From Candidatus Geothermincola secundus (GTDB taxonomy: Bacteria > Actinomycetota > Geothermincolia > Geothermincolales > Geothermincolaceae), in assembly GCA_015711755.1 (NCBI GenBank), contig JACVIY010000010.1, forward strand, positions 1 through 35,099: DNA of 35,099 nt, in the 5' to 3' direction. Position numbers and translations under genes: made by a program. Below the pieces are notes generated by a model. That model was given only the letters and a program-made list of their open reading frames with translations. It was not told the DNA's origin and searched no databases. Shown here piece by piece: positions 25,815 through 35,099 of this stretch; within the stretch, counting starts at the first letter, position 1; every line of letters starts with the position of its first letter.

Positions 25815-26480
25815 ATGGTCAAGGTCGCTTTTATATGCACCGGTAACATCTGCCGCAGCGTCATGGCCGAGGCCTTCTTCCGTAAGGCGGCGCATGGCGA
25901 GCTGAAGAGGGGAGAGGTGGCGGTCTTATCCGCGGGCCTGATGGCGGAGGATGGCGCGGCGCCTCTTCCTGAGGTCGTTGAGCTGATGCGGGAGAAGGGG
26001 TTGGAGGTGTCGGGTCACCGGGCCAGGAGGGTGGACGAGGAACTCATCGAGGAATGCGATCTTCTGTTGACCATGACTCTTCACAACAGCCAACGGCTGC
26101 TGACCTTGGATCCCCGGGCCGCGCATAAGGCCTTCACCTTGAAGGAGTTCGTGCGCGGCGCCTCCAAAAACGGTCCGGTAGAGTGTGTGGGTTTACGCGA
26201 CAGGTTAAAGTCGTTGAGGTCGAGGGTGCGTCGGTTGGAGGGTCTGGAGGCGCCGGCGGAGGAAGGGGAGTCGCTGAAAGCGCCCCTGCAGTCGTTCTTC
26301 CTCCATTATTTCCATCTTTACGACCATGATCTGAGCATCGATGATCCCGTGGGGCAGTCTCCAGCGTTCCTGAGGCGATGCGCTGAGGAGATCGAGGAGA
26401 GCGTTCTCGCTTTATATTCGCTGCTCACGGGAAGGAACGGGTTCGAAGGCGCCTACCGACACGGGGGCCGCGGAGGTTGA
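25815..26480 (+). CDS. Low-molecular-weight protein tyrosine phosphatase/arsenate reductase-like phosphatase
   Basis: MVKVAFICTGNICRSVMAEAFFRKAA (CX5RS P-loop), C-terminal DDP motif SIDDPVGQSP. Confidence 0.9.
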   Translation: MVKVAFICTGNICRSVMAEAFFRKAAHGELKRGEVAVLSAGLMAEDGAAPLPEVVELMREKGLEVSGHRARRVDEELIEECDLLLTMTLHNSQRLLTLDPRAAHKAFTLKEFVRGASKNGPVECVGLRDRLKSLRSRVRRLEGLEAPAEEGESLKAPLQSFFLHYFHLYDHDLSIDDPVGQSPAFLRRCAEEIEESVLALYSLLTGRNGFEGAYRHGGRGG

Positions 26481-26552
26481 GCGGCCGTGCAGCAAGAAGA
26501 ACGGGTCCGCCTAGCGATAGGGGCGATTTGATCGTCGGGGAAGGAGGACGCC

Positions 26553-27344
26553 ATGGAGCAGAAGCAGATCCTATACGATAGAGAGGGAGCGGTGGAGGTC
26601 ATCACCCTCAACAGGCCGGAGACCAAGAACTCCTTCACCTTCGCCATGATCCGCGAACTGGGCGACCATTTCCAGCAACTGAGTCTGGACGACGAAATCA
26701 GGGCGGTGGTCATCACCGGGAGCGGCTCGGGTTTCTGTACCGGAGCCGACCTCACCGGTCCAGACAACCGTCCCGACATAACCCTGCCGGTGGGCATGCG
26801 CCTGACCACCCAGTGGTACGGAAGGGTTGTGGGGGGCATCCTCGGCCTGGAGAAGCCGGTCATCGGTGCCATTAACGGGGTGGCTGCGGGAGCTGGGTGC
26901 AATTTCGCCCTTGCCTGCGACATCCTCGTGGCTTCGGAGAACGCCCGCTTCATCCAGGTCTTCGTGCGCCGCGGGCTCATCGCCGACATGGGCGGCACCT
27001 TTTTCCTGCCGCGGCTGGTGGGGTTGGCCCGGGCCAAAGAGCTGATGTTCACTGCCGACGAGGTGGACGCGAAGAGGGCTTTGGAGCTGGGCCTGGTCAA
27101 TAAGGTGGTGCCTCACGAAGACCTGATGCCGGCGGCGATGGAGACGGCGCGGAGGCTGGCGGCGGGACCAACCCGCGCCATAGGTATGATCAAGAGCATG
27201 CTCAACCGTTCTTTCGAGAGCACTCTGGAGGAGGCCCTGGAGAGAGAGGCGGCCCTGCAGGGCGTCGCCGTTAGCACCAATGACGTACGTGAAGGGATCA
27301 TGTCCTTCCTGCAGAAACGCCCGCCCGAGTTCACCGGGAGCTGA
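26553..27344 (+). CDS. Enoyl-CoA hydratase/isomerase family protein
   Basis: VITLNRPETKNSFTFAMIRELGDHF, GSGFCTGADL, KPVIGAINGVAAGAGCNFALACDILVASENARF. Confidence 0.94.
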   Translation: MEQKQILYDREGAVEVITLNRPETKNSFTFAMIRELGDHFQQLSLDDEIRAVVITGSGSGFCTGADLTGPDNRPDITLPVGMRLTTQWYGRVVGGILGLEKPVIGAINGVAAGAGCNFALACDILVASENARFIQVFVRRGLIADMGGTFFLPRLVGLARAKELMFTADEVDAKRALELGLVNKVVPHEDLMPAAMETARRLAAGPTRAIGMIKSMLNRSFESTLEEALEREAALQGVAVSTNDVREGIMSFLQKRPPEFTGS

Positions 27345-27369
27345 CGGAGGGCCCGCGGGCCGCAGCGAC

Positions 27370-28074
27370 ATGACCATAGTTTTCTTCGATCTCGACCATA
27401 CCCTGTTGAAAGGGGCCAACGGCAACATGGTGGTGCGCTACATGGTCCGGAGGCGCCTGATGAGGCCCGGGGCCGCATGGAGAGCCGCCCGCTATACGCT
27501 GCTCTACCGGCTCAACCGCATACCCTACATGGAGGTATACAAGTGGACCTTCCGCGAATGCGGCAAGTACCCGTTGAATCAGCTACTTGCCCTGCTGGAC
27601 GAGGCCTACGAGAGATACATCCTGCCTTGTCTGTTTCAGGAGGGACGGGAGAAGATCGCGGAGCATAAGTCCCTCGGGCACCTGACGGTCATCGCCACCG
27701 CCGCGGGAGAGTATATCTCTGAGAAGGTCAGGGTTCAGCTGGGGGCGGACGACCGCATAGCCGCAACCGCGCCGGTCAGGGACGGTCGTCTCACCGATGA
27801 GCTGGAAGAGCCCATCCCCTTCGGGGAAGGAAAACTGTGGCGGGCCCGCGATTATGCCGATAAACGAGGCGTACCCCTCGAGGGATGCTGGTTCTATTCC
27901 GACAGCCTGGCGGACCTGCCCTTGCTGGAGGCGGTGGGATACCCGGTTGCGGTGAACCCCTCGAGGGGCCTGCGCAAGTTGGCGGATCGCAGGGGATGGC
28001 CGGTTCTGCATTGGAGAAAGACCTTGCGGGGGGAGAAGCCGGCGGCGGCGGAGCGTCTCAGCTTCGCCACGTGA
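27370..28074 (+). CDS. HAD-IB family hydrolase
   Basis: MTIVFFDLDHTLLKGANG (motif I), VIATAAGEYI (motif II), FYSDSLADLPLLEAVGYPVAVNPSRGLRKLADRRGWPVL (motif IV). Confidence 0.9.
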   Translation: MTIVFFDLDHTLLKGANGNMVVRYMVRRRLMRPGAAWRAARYTLLYRLNRIPYMEVYKWTFRECGKYPLNQLLALLDEAYERYILPCLFQEGREKIAEHKSLGHLTVIATAAGEYISEKVRVQLGADDRIAATAPVRDGRLTDELEEPIPFGEGKLWRARDYADKRGVPLEGCWFYSDSLADLPLLEAVGYPVAVNPSRGLRKLADRRGWPVLHWRKTLRGEKPAAAERLSFAT

Positions 28075-28158
28075 TCCGGCATGTGAACGCCACTGCTCCC
28101 GGAAGCTCTGCCCTCGGTGAGCAGACGAGTTGCATGATTTCTTTCGGAAGGAGGAAGA

Positions 28159-29163
28159 ATGGATTATGGTGTTATGCGGGACCCGGTGAAGCCGGTGGTG
28201 GACCTGCACACCGATTCCCTCATTGCGGCTCGTTTCTTCGGTTATGACTTGGGGAAGAAACACATTCCGCCCCTTGGATTTCAGCCCTGGAGGCTGCACG
28301 CGGACTTTCCCCGTTTGAGGGAGGGCGGGGTGAACGGGGTGTGGTTGGGCATCGTGACCTCTCCCTACCCCCGTTCGGCCTGTCTGAGACGAGCCCTGCG
28401 CAACATCGAATTTGCCCGCCGCGTCGTGGCCGCAAACCCCCATCAGGCGGAGATGGCCCAAGGTCCGGAGGAGATGATGAGGATTATCGGCGATGGCAGG
28501 ATAGCGGTGATGCTCGGGGTCGAGGGGCTGCACGCCGCGGGATCCTCCCTCGAGGGGCTCAAGGAAATCTACGGGGCGGGAGCCCGTTACGCAGGCCTGG
28601 CGCACTTCACCGACAACCATTTCGCCTCCACCAATTTTCGCAGGGATCGCCCGGCTCCCTTGACGGAGCTGGGAAGAAAGGCGGTGCGCTGGATGAACTC
28701 CGCGGGCATGGTCATCGATCTGGCCCATACCCACCCCGACTGCCTCCGCGAGGTCTGCGAGATCACCCGAGCGCCGGTGATCGTCTCCCACACGGGGATA
28801 TCTGCGGTGCGAAAGGCTTCCCGCAACGTGACCGATGACGACATCCGCAGGGTCGCGAACACCGGAGGCGTTATCGGCATCATCTACGCGACCAACTGGA
28901 TAAGCCGCAACCCCTTCTGCGGACTGGGGGAAGTGGTAGATCATTTCGACCACGTGCGGGACCTGGTGGGAGTGGAACATCTTGCTCTAGGCTCCGACTG
29001 GGACGGCTTCATCATGGTCCCGGGGCCCATGGGGGATGCCTCCGGCCTGCCTCGGCTGTTCCAATTGATGAGGAGGAGGGGATACTCCGAGGAGGATCTG
29101 GACAGGATACGCGGTTTAAATTTCCTGCGCGTCTTCCAGGAGGTTATCAAGGCGGCAGGTTGA
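28159..29163 (+). CDS. Membrane dipeptidase (renal dipeptidase-like, peptidase M19)
   Basis: VVDLHTDSL, VMLGVEGLHA, GLAHFTDNHFA, GMVIDLAHTHPDCLREV, PVIVSHTGI, LALGSDWDGF. Confidence 0.94.
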   Translation: MDYGVMRDPVKPVVDLHTDSLIAARFFGYDLGKKHIPPLGFQPWRLHADFPRLREGGVNGVWLGIVTSPYPRSACLRRALRNIEFARRVVAANPHQAEMAQGPEEMMRIIGDGRIAVMLGVEGLHAAGSSLEGLKEIYGAGARYAGLAHFTDNHFASTNFRRDRPAPLTELGRKAVRWMNSAGMVIDLAHTHPDCLREVCEITRAPVIVSHTGISAVRKASRNVTDDDIRRVANTGGVIGIIYATNWISRNPFCGLGEVVDHFDHVRDLVGVEHLALGSDWDGFIMVPGPMGDASGLPRLFQLMRRRGYSEEDLDRIRGLNFLRVFQEVIKAAG

Positions 29164-29293
29164 CGCGCGCAATCTGGTTAGTTATCGTTCACTATTGACA
29201 ATGAACTGCGGTCTTTCCGTGAGGATGACCAGAAGACCCGAGACGGTAACCGGTTCGAGACCGCAGAAGGCAGCAGGGAGGAGGCGAGAGATC

Positions 29294-29455
29294 GTGAGTA
29301 CCGTTGGCTGCAGGATGACGGTTTCGCTTTTACTCCTGATGACGGGAGCGCTTGCCGGCTTCGCTTGGGCGGTGAGGATGGATGAGGAGGAGCGGCGCCG
29401 CGTCCGCAAGTTCTTCTTCGAGTTGAGGGAGTTGCCGCGCCGGGTCCTCATCTGA
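29294..29455 (+). CDS. Small single-pass membrane protein
   Basis: GTG-start ORF, 53 aa: STVGCRMTVSLLLLMTGALAGFAWAVRMDEEERRRVRKFFFELRELPRRVLI; purine-rich GGGAGGAGG upstream. Confidence 0.5.
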   Translation: MSTVGCRMTVSLLLLMTGALAGFAWAVRMDEEERRRVRKFFFELRELPRRVLI

Positions 29456-29561
29456 GTAGGAGTAAGCCGCCGCATGGCTCGAACCCGTGGCGGACCCTTA
29501 AGATCGGGGATCCGACCACCGGCATGGGAAGGGTCAGGGAGCATGGGAGGAGGATTCTGGG

Positions 29562-31103
29562 ATGAGCGAGGAACGCCATGACGTGATCATAATCGGAGCC
29601 GGAGTGGGCGGGCTCACCTGCGCCAGCCTGCTGGCCAAAGAGGGGCTCGACGTGCTGGTGCTGGAGGCCCTGGACCGCATCGGAGGATGCTGCTCCAATT
29701 ATGATTTCGGCGGCTTCAAGCCGGAGGTGGGGGCCATATTCATCATCGCCCACTTCATGTACTCCCAGTATTTCCAGCTGGTGGAAAGGCGCATGGAGGA
29801 CTATCTGGAGCTGCGGCTCATCGACCCCGTTTACGACCTCATTATCGAGGGAGGGGAGCGCTATGTCCTGCCCCGCGACTTCGACGACATGGAGGAAGTG
29901 GTGCGGCGCATCAATCCTGAAGATGTGCCCAATTACCGCCGATACAATCGGGACATGAAGAAGATAGTAGACTACATGAAGGCGGTGGGAGCCAGCAAGA
30001 TGCCTGCTCTGCGGGACTTCCTCAAGCCCTCATCGCTGGCCAGGATGGGGGCGAAGAAAGAGCTGCTGGCGGCCCTTCCGGTGATGGCGAGACTGGGCGT
30101 CCGCAACATGGACCGCTGCATAAGGGGATACTTCCAGGACGAGCGCCTGCAGCTCATATTCGGTTGGGAGAACCTTTACGCCGCTCTTCCCGCTCATCGC
30201 TGCAACGGTTTTTTCACCTCCATGACCTACATGGGGCATGACGGTTATTACTATCCGCGCGGGGGCATGATTTCCATCCCCAAGGCCATGTGGAAGATAG
30301 CCGAGGAGTACGGGGCGAAGCTCAGGTTGGGCACTGCGGTCAAGCGCATAATGGTGGAGAACGGCAAGGCGGTGGGTGTTGAGCTGGAGAGCGGGGAGCG
30401 GCTGAGGGGCAAGGCGGTCATCTCCAACGCCCATTCCCGCATCACCTACCTGGATCTGGTGGGGGAGGAACTCCTGCCCAAGTGGGCGGCGAAGACCATA
30501 CGTCGGCAGCCCTGCTCCATCCCTGCCCCCACTTTTTACTTGAACACCTCGGAAAAAGTGGGCATCCGTTCTCATTTCACGGTCCTTCTGACCCGCAGGC
30601 GTAAGTTCGACGACCTGTGGAAAGAGTTCTACGACACCGGGCTGCTTTACCGGCCGGATGACGGCCCCATGCTGGTGAGCAATCCTAACTTCGACGACCC
30701 GGATCTCGCGCCGCAGGGAAAGGACGCCCTCTCGGTGATATATATAGCGCCCTATCGGCTCAAGTATTACGACTGGGACGATATCCGCACGTCCTGGGCG
30801 CGGGAATTGACCGAATCCCTGGAGAGAAGGGCCTTCCCCGGCCTCACCTCCAGGGTGGAGAGGTTGGAATCGGTGACTCCCAAGGACCTTGAAAGGACTT
30901 TGAGGGTGGCGGAGGGGGCTTTCTTCGGTTTGGAGATGAACGGATACAACATGGGTCCTTTCCGGCCCAATTATCGTTCCCGCCTTATACGCAACCTGTA
31001 TCTCACCGGTCAGTGCACCAACCCGGGCGGAGGAGTGCCCCTGGTGATGACCTCGGGAATACTCACTTCATGCCTGTTGGCCAATGACTGGCCGCAGCTT
31101 TAG
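29562..31103 (+). CDS. Phytoene desaturase/CrtI-like NAD(P)/FAD-dependent oxidoreductase
   Basis: DVIIIGAGVGGLTCASLLAKEGLDVLVLEALDRIGGCCSNYDFGGFKPEVGA; C-terminal LYLTGQCTNPGGGVPLVMTSG. Confidence 0.92.
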   Translation: MSEERHDVIIIGAGVGGLTCASLLAKEGLDVLVLEALDRIGGCCSNYDFGGFKPEVGAIFIIAHFMYSQYFQLVERRMEDYLELRLIDPVYDLIIEGGERYVLPRDFDDMEEVVRRINPEDVPNYRRYNRDMKKIVDYMKAVGASKMPALRDFLKPSSLARMGAKKELLAALPVMARLGVRNMDRCIRGYFQDERLQLIFGWENLYAALPAHRCNGFFTSMTYMGHDGYYYPRGGMISIPKAMWKIAEEYGAKLRLGTAVKRIMVENGKAVGVELESGERLRGKAVISNAHSRITYLDLVGEELLPKWAAKTIRRQPCSIPAPTFYLNTSEKVGIRSHFTVLLTRRRKFDDLWKEFYDTGLLYRPDDGPMLVSNPNFDDPDLAPQGKDALSVIYIAPYRLKYYDWDDIRTSWARELTESLERRAFPGLTSRVERLESVTPKDLERTLRVAEGAFFGLEMNGYNMGPFRPNYRSRLIRNLYLTGQCTNPGGGVPLVMTSGILTSCLLANDWPQL

Positions 31104-31326
31104 CGGTCATTCCGGGGAAGTCGTCGTTGCCGCGAATATAGAGAGTGCGGCGCCAAGCCGAGAGGCGGGTACGCTCGGAAATAGTCAAGGCGAAAGATGC
31201 CTTTCGCGGATGGAACGACTTCTCTGCCTCTCGACTGATCTGCGCCCGTGCGCGACAATTCCAGGCGCTTCGGATATCCCGGTCGGAGAGCGGATCGGTT
31301 CGGGAAGTCGAGTCGCTTACGGCCTA

Positions 31327-31587
31327 TCAGTAGCGGCTCTCGCGCGGCCTGGCCTCGTTGATGACCAGTGTCCTCTCCTGGAGCCGCACGTTCTGCAGGC
31401 CCTGGATGGCTGCCTGTGCTTCCTCCTCCGTGGACATCTCCACGAACCCGAATCCACGGGACCTACCAGTCTGGCGGTCGCTGATGACGTCCGCCCGCTC
31501 CACCGTTCCGTAGGGCCGGAAGAGGTCTTCCAGGTCCTGCGAGGTGGACTGGTAGGGAAGGTTGCCGACGTAGATGGTCTTGCCCAT
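31327..31587 (-). CDS. RRM-type RNA-binding protein
   Basis: KTIYVGNLPYQSTSQDLEDLFRPYG (RNP2) and RSRGFGFVEM (RNP1). Confidence 0.95.
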   Translation of the reverse strand: MGKTIYVGNLPYQSTSQDLEDLFRPYGTVERADVISDRQTGRSRGFGFVEMSTEEEAQAAIQGLQNVRLQERTLVINEARPRESRY

Positions 31588-31603
31588 GTCTCCTCCCGTA
31601 CTC

Positions 31604-31879
31604 TCAGACCGACCTGGGATAGGCCCGGTTATAGCGCCGGGCCATGCGCGATTTGCGATTGGCGGCGTTGTTCTTGTGGATGATCCCGTCGGAGGCGGCT
31701 TTATCCAGGGCCTTGGTCGCTTTGCGGAAATATGCCTCGCAGCTCTCCCGATCTCCCTCCTCCAGGGCAGCGTGGAATTTCTTTATGTAGGTCTTTATCT
31801 CGCTCTTGCGTGACTTGTTGCGCAGCCGGCGCCGCTCCGCCTGCCGCATGCGCTTCTCCTGCTGCTTGATGTTCGGCAA
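31604..31879 (-). CDS. rpsT: 30S ribosomal protein S20
   Basis: PNIKQQEKRMRQAERRRLRNKSRKSEIKTYIKKF...IIHKNNAANRKSRMARRYN; TTG start with GGAGGT SD. Confidence 0.95.
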   Translation of the reverse strand: MPNIKQQEKRMRQAERRRLRNKSRKSEIKTYIKKFHAALEEGDRESCEAYFRKATKALDKAASDGIIHKNNAANRKSRMARRYNRAYPRSV

Positions 31880-31949
31880 TTATCTACCTCCTTCGATCCA
31901 CGATCGCCAATTCTACCACAAACTCCCGGCCGTGAAAAGGCGTTGTCCT

Positions 31950-33054
31950 GGTTCACTACATCGTGAACAGTAGCTCCCTATGCTCGCTCTCCTCCATCCA
32001 TTGCGCCAGGAACTCCATGGGGGCGAGATAGCCCAGACCCTGAGGGGGCCTCACGTGATTGTATAGGAAATTCCACTCGTCGAGGATCCGGTTGAGCTCC
32101 TCCGCCGTATATCCCTCCCGAAAGGCCCAGAGCTCGCAGTAGTCGGTCTGGATCCTGCGCTCCACGAAGGCGTTGTCCTTGGGGCAGTAGGGATGGGAGA
32201 AGCAGTGGGTGATGAGCTCCTCCTCTGTGGCCTGGTCGAAGTGACGCGGAAACTCGGCACCATTGTCCGTCTGCAGTGCCGGGACCGAGAAGGGCAGGTA
32301 GGCCTTGACCTCCTCGAGGAAGGCCCGGGCGCAGGCGGAGCTCGCGGAGGAGTGGGCGCGGGAGAAGGCCGCGCGGGAAAAGCGGTCTATGGCCGTGAAC
32401 TGGCAGTGCTTCCTGCCCCCGAAGCGCGGGCGCTTGGTGTCTATCTGGATGAGGCAGCCGGGGAAGGCCTTCTTCATCCGTTTCTCTGCCCGCAGGCGCC
32501 TCTTTTTCCTCTTGGCGGCCCTGCCGCGCTTGGGCGAGACCCGCTCGTCGCGGAGGCCCTTTCTCTTCATCATCCTGCCCGCGGTGGAGGGAGAGAGGGT
32601 GATGCCGTAATCGCGGGCCGGGATGACCGCTATCTTGTGCCTCGACCAGGCGGGGTGCTCCCTCCTCAGGTCGCAGATGAGCTCAGCCGTCTGCCGGGGG
32701 ACGGTGGTCGTCCTGCGCCTTTTAGGGGTGCGGGAGGCTTTCCAGGCCTCTGGGGCCTTTCTCGACGTACCTCTTCACCCGCTTGTAGAGGGTGCTTTTG
32801 ATATACCGAAGCGGCGGCGGGTCACGCCGGCATTTTGGTGCTTCTTGTGATGGTCTGTCCAGCTAAGCCTCACCCCGGCCTCTTTGGAGAGATCCGCCAC
32901 CCCGGCCATCCTATATATATTTTCCTTCGGTGAGGAAGTCTCGTATGATAGACAGCGGTGGACGTTCCAACCGATCCTTTCATTTGGGCACATCTTTGCT
33001 TCGCTTCTTTTACCGCAAAGCAAGTATGGGGGGTGTCCACTATGTTTATGAACC
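31950..33054 (-). mobile_element. Degraded insertion sequence with imperfect terminal inverted repeats (IS481-like DDE family)
   Basis: Left end GGTTCACTACATCGTGAACA (31950-31969) and reverse complement of the right end GGTTCATAAACATAGTGGACA (33054-33034) form imperfect inverted repeats bracketing a DDE integrase-type transposase. Confidence 0.7.
31956..32909 (-). pseudogene. Transposase with integrase-core (DDE) domain, frame-disrupted in N-terminal HTH region
   Basis: C-terminal part in one frame: CLIQIDTKRPRFGGRKHCQFTAIDRFSR...LQTDNGAEFPRHF...YCPKDNAFVERRIQTDYCELWAFR...YNHVRPPQGLGYLAPMEF. N-terminal RRRFGIS|KSTLYKRVKRYVEKGPRGLESLPHP needs a -1 then a +1 shift to join. Confidence 0.8.
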
Positions 33055-33218
33055 CGGGCTGATACTTATTGGCGCAAGGGGGCGAAAAGCTTTGTCTTCA
33101 CCCGTTGGAAAAAGTGTCGAGGGACTTTTGCCTCTCAACGATCTCAGGCTTGACGATGAGGAGACATACATGGATACATGGGCTCGCGGATGTCGACAAG
33201 GGCTTGATGGCCTTCTGT

Positions 33219-33224
33219 TATAAT
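33219..33224 (+). promoter_or_regulatory. Putative -10 element (TATAAT) of lepA
   Basis: TATAAT-cgattgatc-ATG(33234). Confidence 0.5.
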
Positions 33225-33233
33225 CGATTGATC

Positions 33234-35063
33234 ATGAGCAAAGTCGCCAGGGAAGCCATCAGGAACTTCTGCATCATCGCCCACATAGACCACGGCAAAT
33301 CCACCCTGGCCGACCGCTTCCTCGAGGTGACCGGCACGATTCCGGCCCAGAAGATGGCCGAGCAGTACCTCGACCGCATGGAGCTGGAGAGAGAGCGAGG
33401 TATAACCATAAAAGCTCAGGCGGTCCGGATGTTCTATCGGGCGCAGGAAGGGTCAGAGTACATGCTCAACCTCATAGACACCCCTGGGCACGTGGACTTC
33501 TCCTACGAGGTGTCCCGTTCCCTCAATGCCTGTGAGGGGGCCATACTGCTGGTGGACGCGGCTCAAGGGGTGGAGGCGCAGACGGTTGGCAACGCCTATC
33601 TGGCCATAGAGGCGGGGCTGCGGGTTATCCCAGTGGTCAATAAGATCGACCTTCCGGCGGCCGAGCCGGAGAAAGCTGCGGAGGAGCTGTGCGAGCTAAT
33701 GGGATGCCTGCCCCAGGAAGTGCTGCGGGTATCCGCCAAGACCGGCCAAGGGGTGAGGGAATTGCTGGAGGCGGTGGTGGATAGGGTGCCGCCGCCGCGG
33801 GGGGAGGAGGACGCGCCCCTGCAGGCGCTCATCTTCGATTCGTCCTACGACCAATACAGGGGGGTTGTGGTCTTCGTCCGGTTGATGCACGGAAAGATAA
33901 GGCGAGGGATGCGCGCGTTGATGATGGCCACGGGGGCGGTCTCCGAGGTTGAGGAAGTGGGCATATTCTCACCGGACATGGTCCCGGTGGAGGAACTTAC
34001 GGCCGGGCAGGTGGGGTACATAATAACGGGCATCAAGAACGTCTCCCTGACCAAGGTGGGAGATACGGTCGCTGATGCGCGTCGTCCCGCCGCCTCACCT
34101 CTGCCGGGTTACCGGGAGCCCAAGCCCATGGTCTTCGCGGGCATCTACCCGGTGGACGCGGATGACTACGATGATCTGAGGGAAGCACTGGAGCGTCTGA
34201 AACTCAACGACGCCTCGCTCAGCTACGAGCCCGAGACCAGCAAGGCGCTGGGTTTCGGATTCCGCTGCGGATTCCTGGGGCTTCTGCACCTGGAGATAGT
34301 ACAGGAGAGGCTGGAGCGCGAGTACGGCTTGGACCTCATCTCCACCGCTCCCAATGTGGTCTATGAGGTGGTGCTCACCAGCGGAGAGACGGTGGCGGTG
34401 CGCAACCCCTCGGAGATGCCCGATGCTTCCCGCATCAAGGAGATCCGCGAACCCTACATACAGGCCACCATCATCGTCCCCTCCACCCATGTGGGGGCGG
34501 TGATGGAGCTTGCTCAGGAGCGGCGGGGCACCTTCATTGATATGCATTATCGGGTGGGGGACCGGGTGGAGTTGCGCTACCGCATACCGCTAGCGGAGAT
34601 GGTCCTCGACTTTTATGACCAGCTGAAATCGCGAACCCGCGGATACGCCTCGATGGATTATGAGCCCATCGGCTTCCTGCCCGGGAGACTGGTGAAATTG
34701 GACATCCTCCTGCACGGGGAGGTGGTGGACGCCTTCTCCACCATCGTGGAGAAAGACCGCGCCTATGCCTACGGGCGGGAGATGACCAAGAGGCTGCGCG
34801 AGCTCATACCCCGGCAGCTCTTCGACGTGCCGGTGCAGGCCGCTGTGGGAAGCAGAGTCATCGCCCGGGAGACCATCAAAGCCAAACGCAAGGACGTCCT
34901 GGCCAAGTGCTACGGCGGCGATGTCACACGCAAGCGCAAGCTGTTGGAGAAGCAGAAGGCGGGCAAGCGCCGTATGAAGATGATCGGCAGGGTGGAGGTC
35001 CCCCAGGAGGCTTTCATCGCCGCTCTGCGCCTGGGCGGAGAAGGTCGGGAGGGGAGGAAGTGA
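33234..35063 (+). CDS. lepA: Elongation factor 4 (LepA)
   Basis: [61 protein letters not shown]-terminal [24 protein letters not shown]. The ATG at 33234 is the conserved start; the track start at 33069 is an upstream extension. Confidence 0.97.
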   Translation: MSKVAREAIRNFCIIAHIDHGKSTLADRFLEVTGTIPAQKMAEQYLDRMELERERGITIKAQAVRMFYRAQEGSEYMLNLIDTPGHVDFSYEVSRSLNACEGAILLVDAAQGVEAQTVGNAYLAIEAGLRVIPVVNKIDLPAAEPEKAAEELCELMGCLPQEVLRVSAKTGQGVRELLEAVVDRVPPPRGEEDAPLQALIFDSSYDQYRGVVVFVRLMHGKIRRGMRALMMATGAVSEVEEVGIFSPDMVPVEELTAGQVGYIITGIKNVSLTKVGDTVADARRPAASPLPGYREPKPMVFAGIYPVDADDYDDLREALERLKLNDASLSYEPETSKALGFGFRCGFLGLLHLEIVQERLEREYGLDLISTAPNVVYEVVLTSGETVAVRNPSEMPDASRIKEIREPYIQATIIVPSTHVGAVMELAQERRGTFIDMHYRVGDRVELRYRIPLAEMVLDFYDQLKSRTRGYASMDYEPIGFLPGRLVKLDILLHGEVVDAFSTIVEKDRAYAYGREMTKRLRELIPRQLFDVPVQAAVGSRVIARETIKAKRKDVLAKCYGGDVTRKRKLLEKQKAGKRRMKMIGRVEVPQEAFIAALRLGGEGREGRK

Positions 35064-35099
35064 CGAGCCCGTATCTCAACACCTCCGTGGCACTGCACA

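Noticed and set aside
31084-31683. 199-aa plus-strand ORF
   Set aside because: Overlaps crtI-like 3' end and runs antisense to the RRM gene and the rpsT 3' end; no coding-like motifs.
33069-33233. N-terminal extension of lepA ORF
   Set aside because: LepA homologues begin near [24 protein letters not shown]; upstream residues look noncoding and contain the -10 element.
1-35099. CRISPR arrays, tRNA and rRNA genes
   Set aside because: No regularly spaced direct repeats and no convincing tRNA cloverleaf or rRNA sequence recognised by eye; absence not proven without tRNAscan/Infernal.

Overview
This is a 35.1 kb high-GC bacterial chromosomal window. Lineage cannot be proven from the sequence; an anaerobic Actinobacteriota-like organism is an inference. 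About 27 protein-coding genes are well supported. The centrepiece (about 11.99-20.62 kb) is a tightly packed operon encoding HdrC, HdrB, a long two-module HdrA, MvhD and a NuoG-headed molybdopterin formate dehydrogenase alpha subunit with Cys at the Sec position. A final cysteine-rich Fe-S protein sits where a canonical FdhB would be expected. Together they look like a formate-linked, probably electron-bifurcating heterodisulfide-reductase-type complex with no NAD- or F420-binding subunit and no hydrogenase in the window. Other content includes an FHA protein plus Ser/Thr kinase pair, an orphan OmpR-type regulator with a B12/radical-SAM gene, COG2509 oxidoreductase, histidine phosphatase, a GntR/FadR regulator, a DUF1786 protein coupled to a small Cys-rich ORF, and a DUF3786 protein. 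It also includes a His-rich membrane-anchored protein, apgM, purC, an SDR, a macro-domain protein, an LMW phosphatase, enoyl-CoA hydratase, HAD-IB hydrolase, M19 dipeptidase, a CrtI-like oxidoreductase, an RRM protein, rpsT and lepA. A degraded IS element with imperfect terminal inverted repeats lies between rpsT and lepA, and an interrupted reading frame (three in-frame stops) lies at about 6.98-7.89 kb. Several genes have a -10-like box 6-9 nt before the start codon, suggesting leaderless transcripts. All calls are by eye from motifs; no database search was run.
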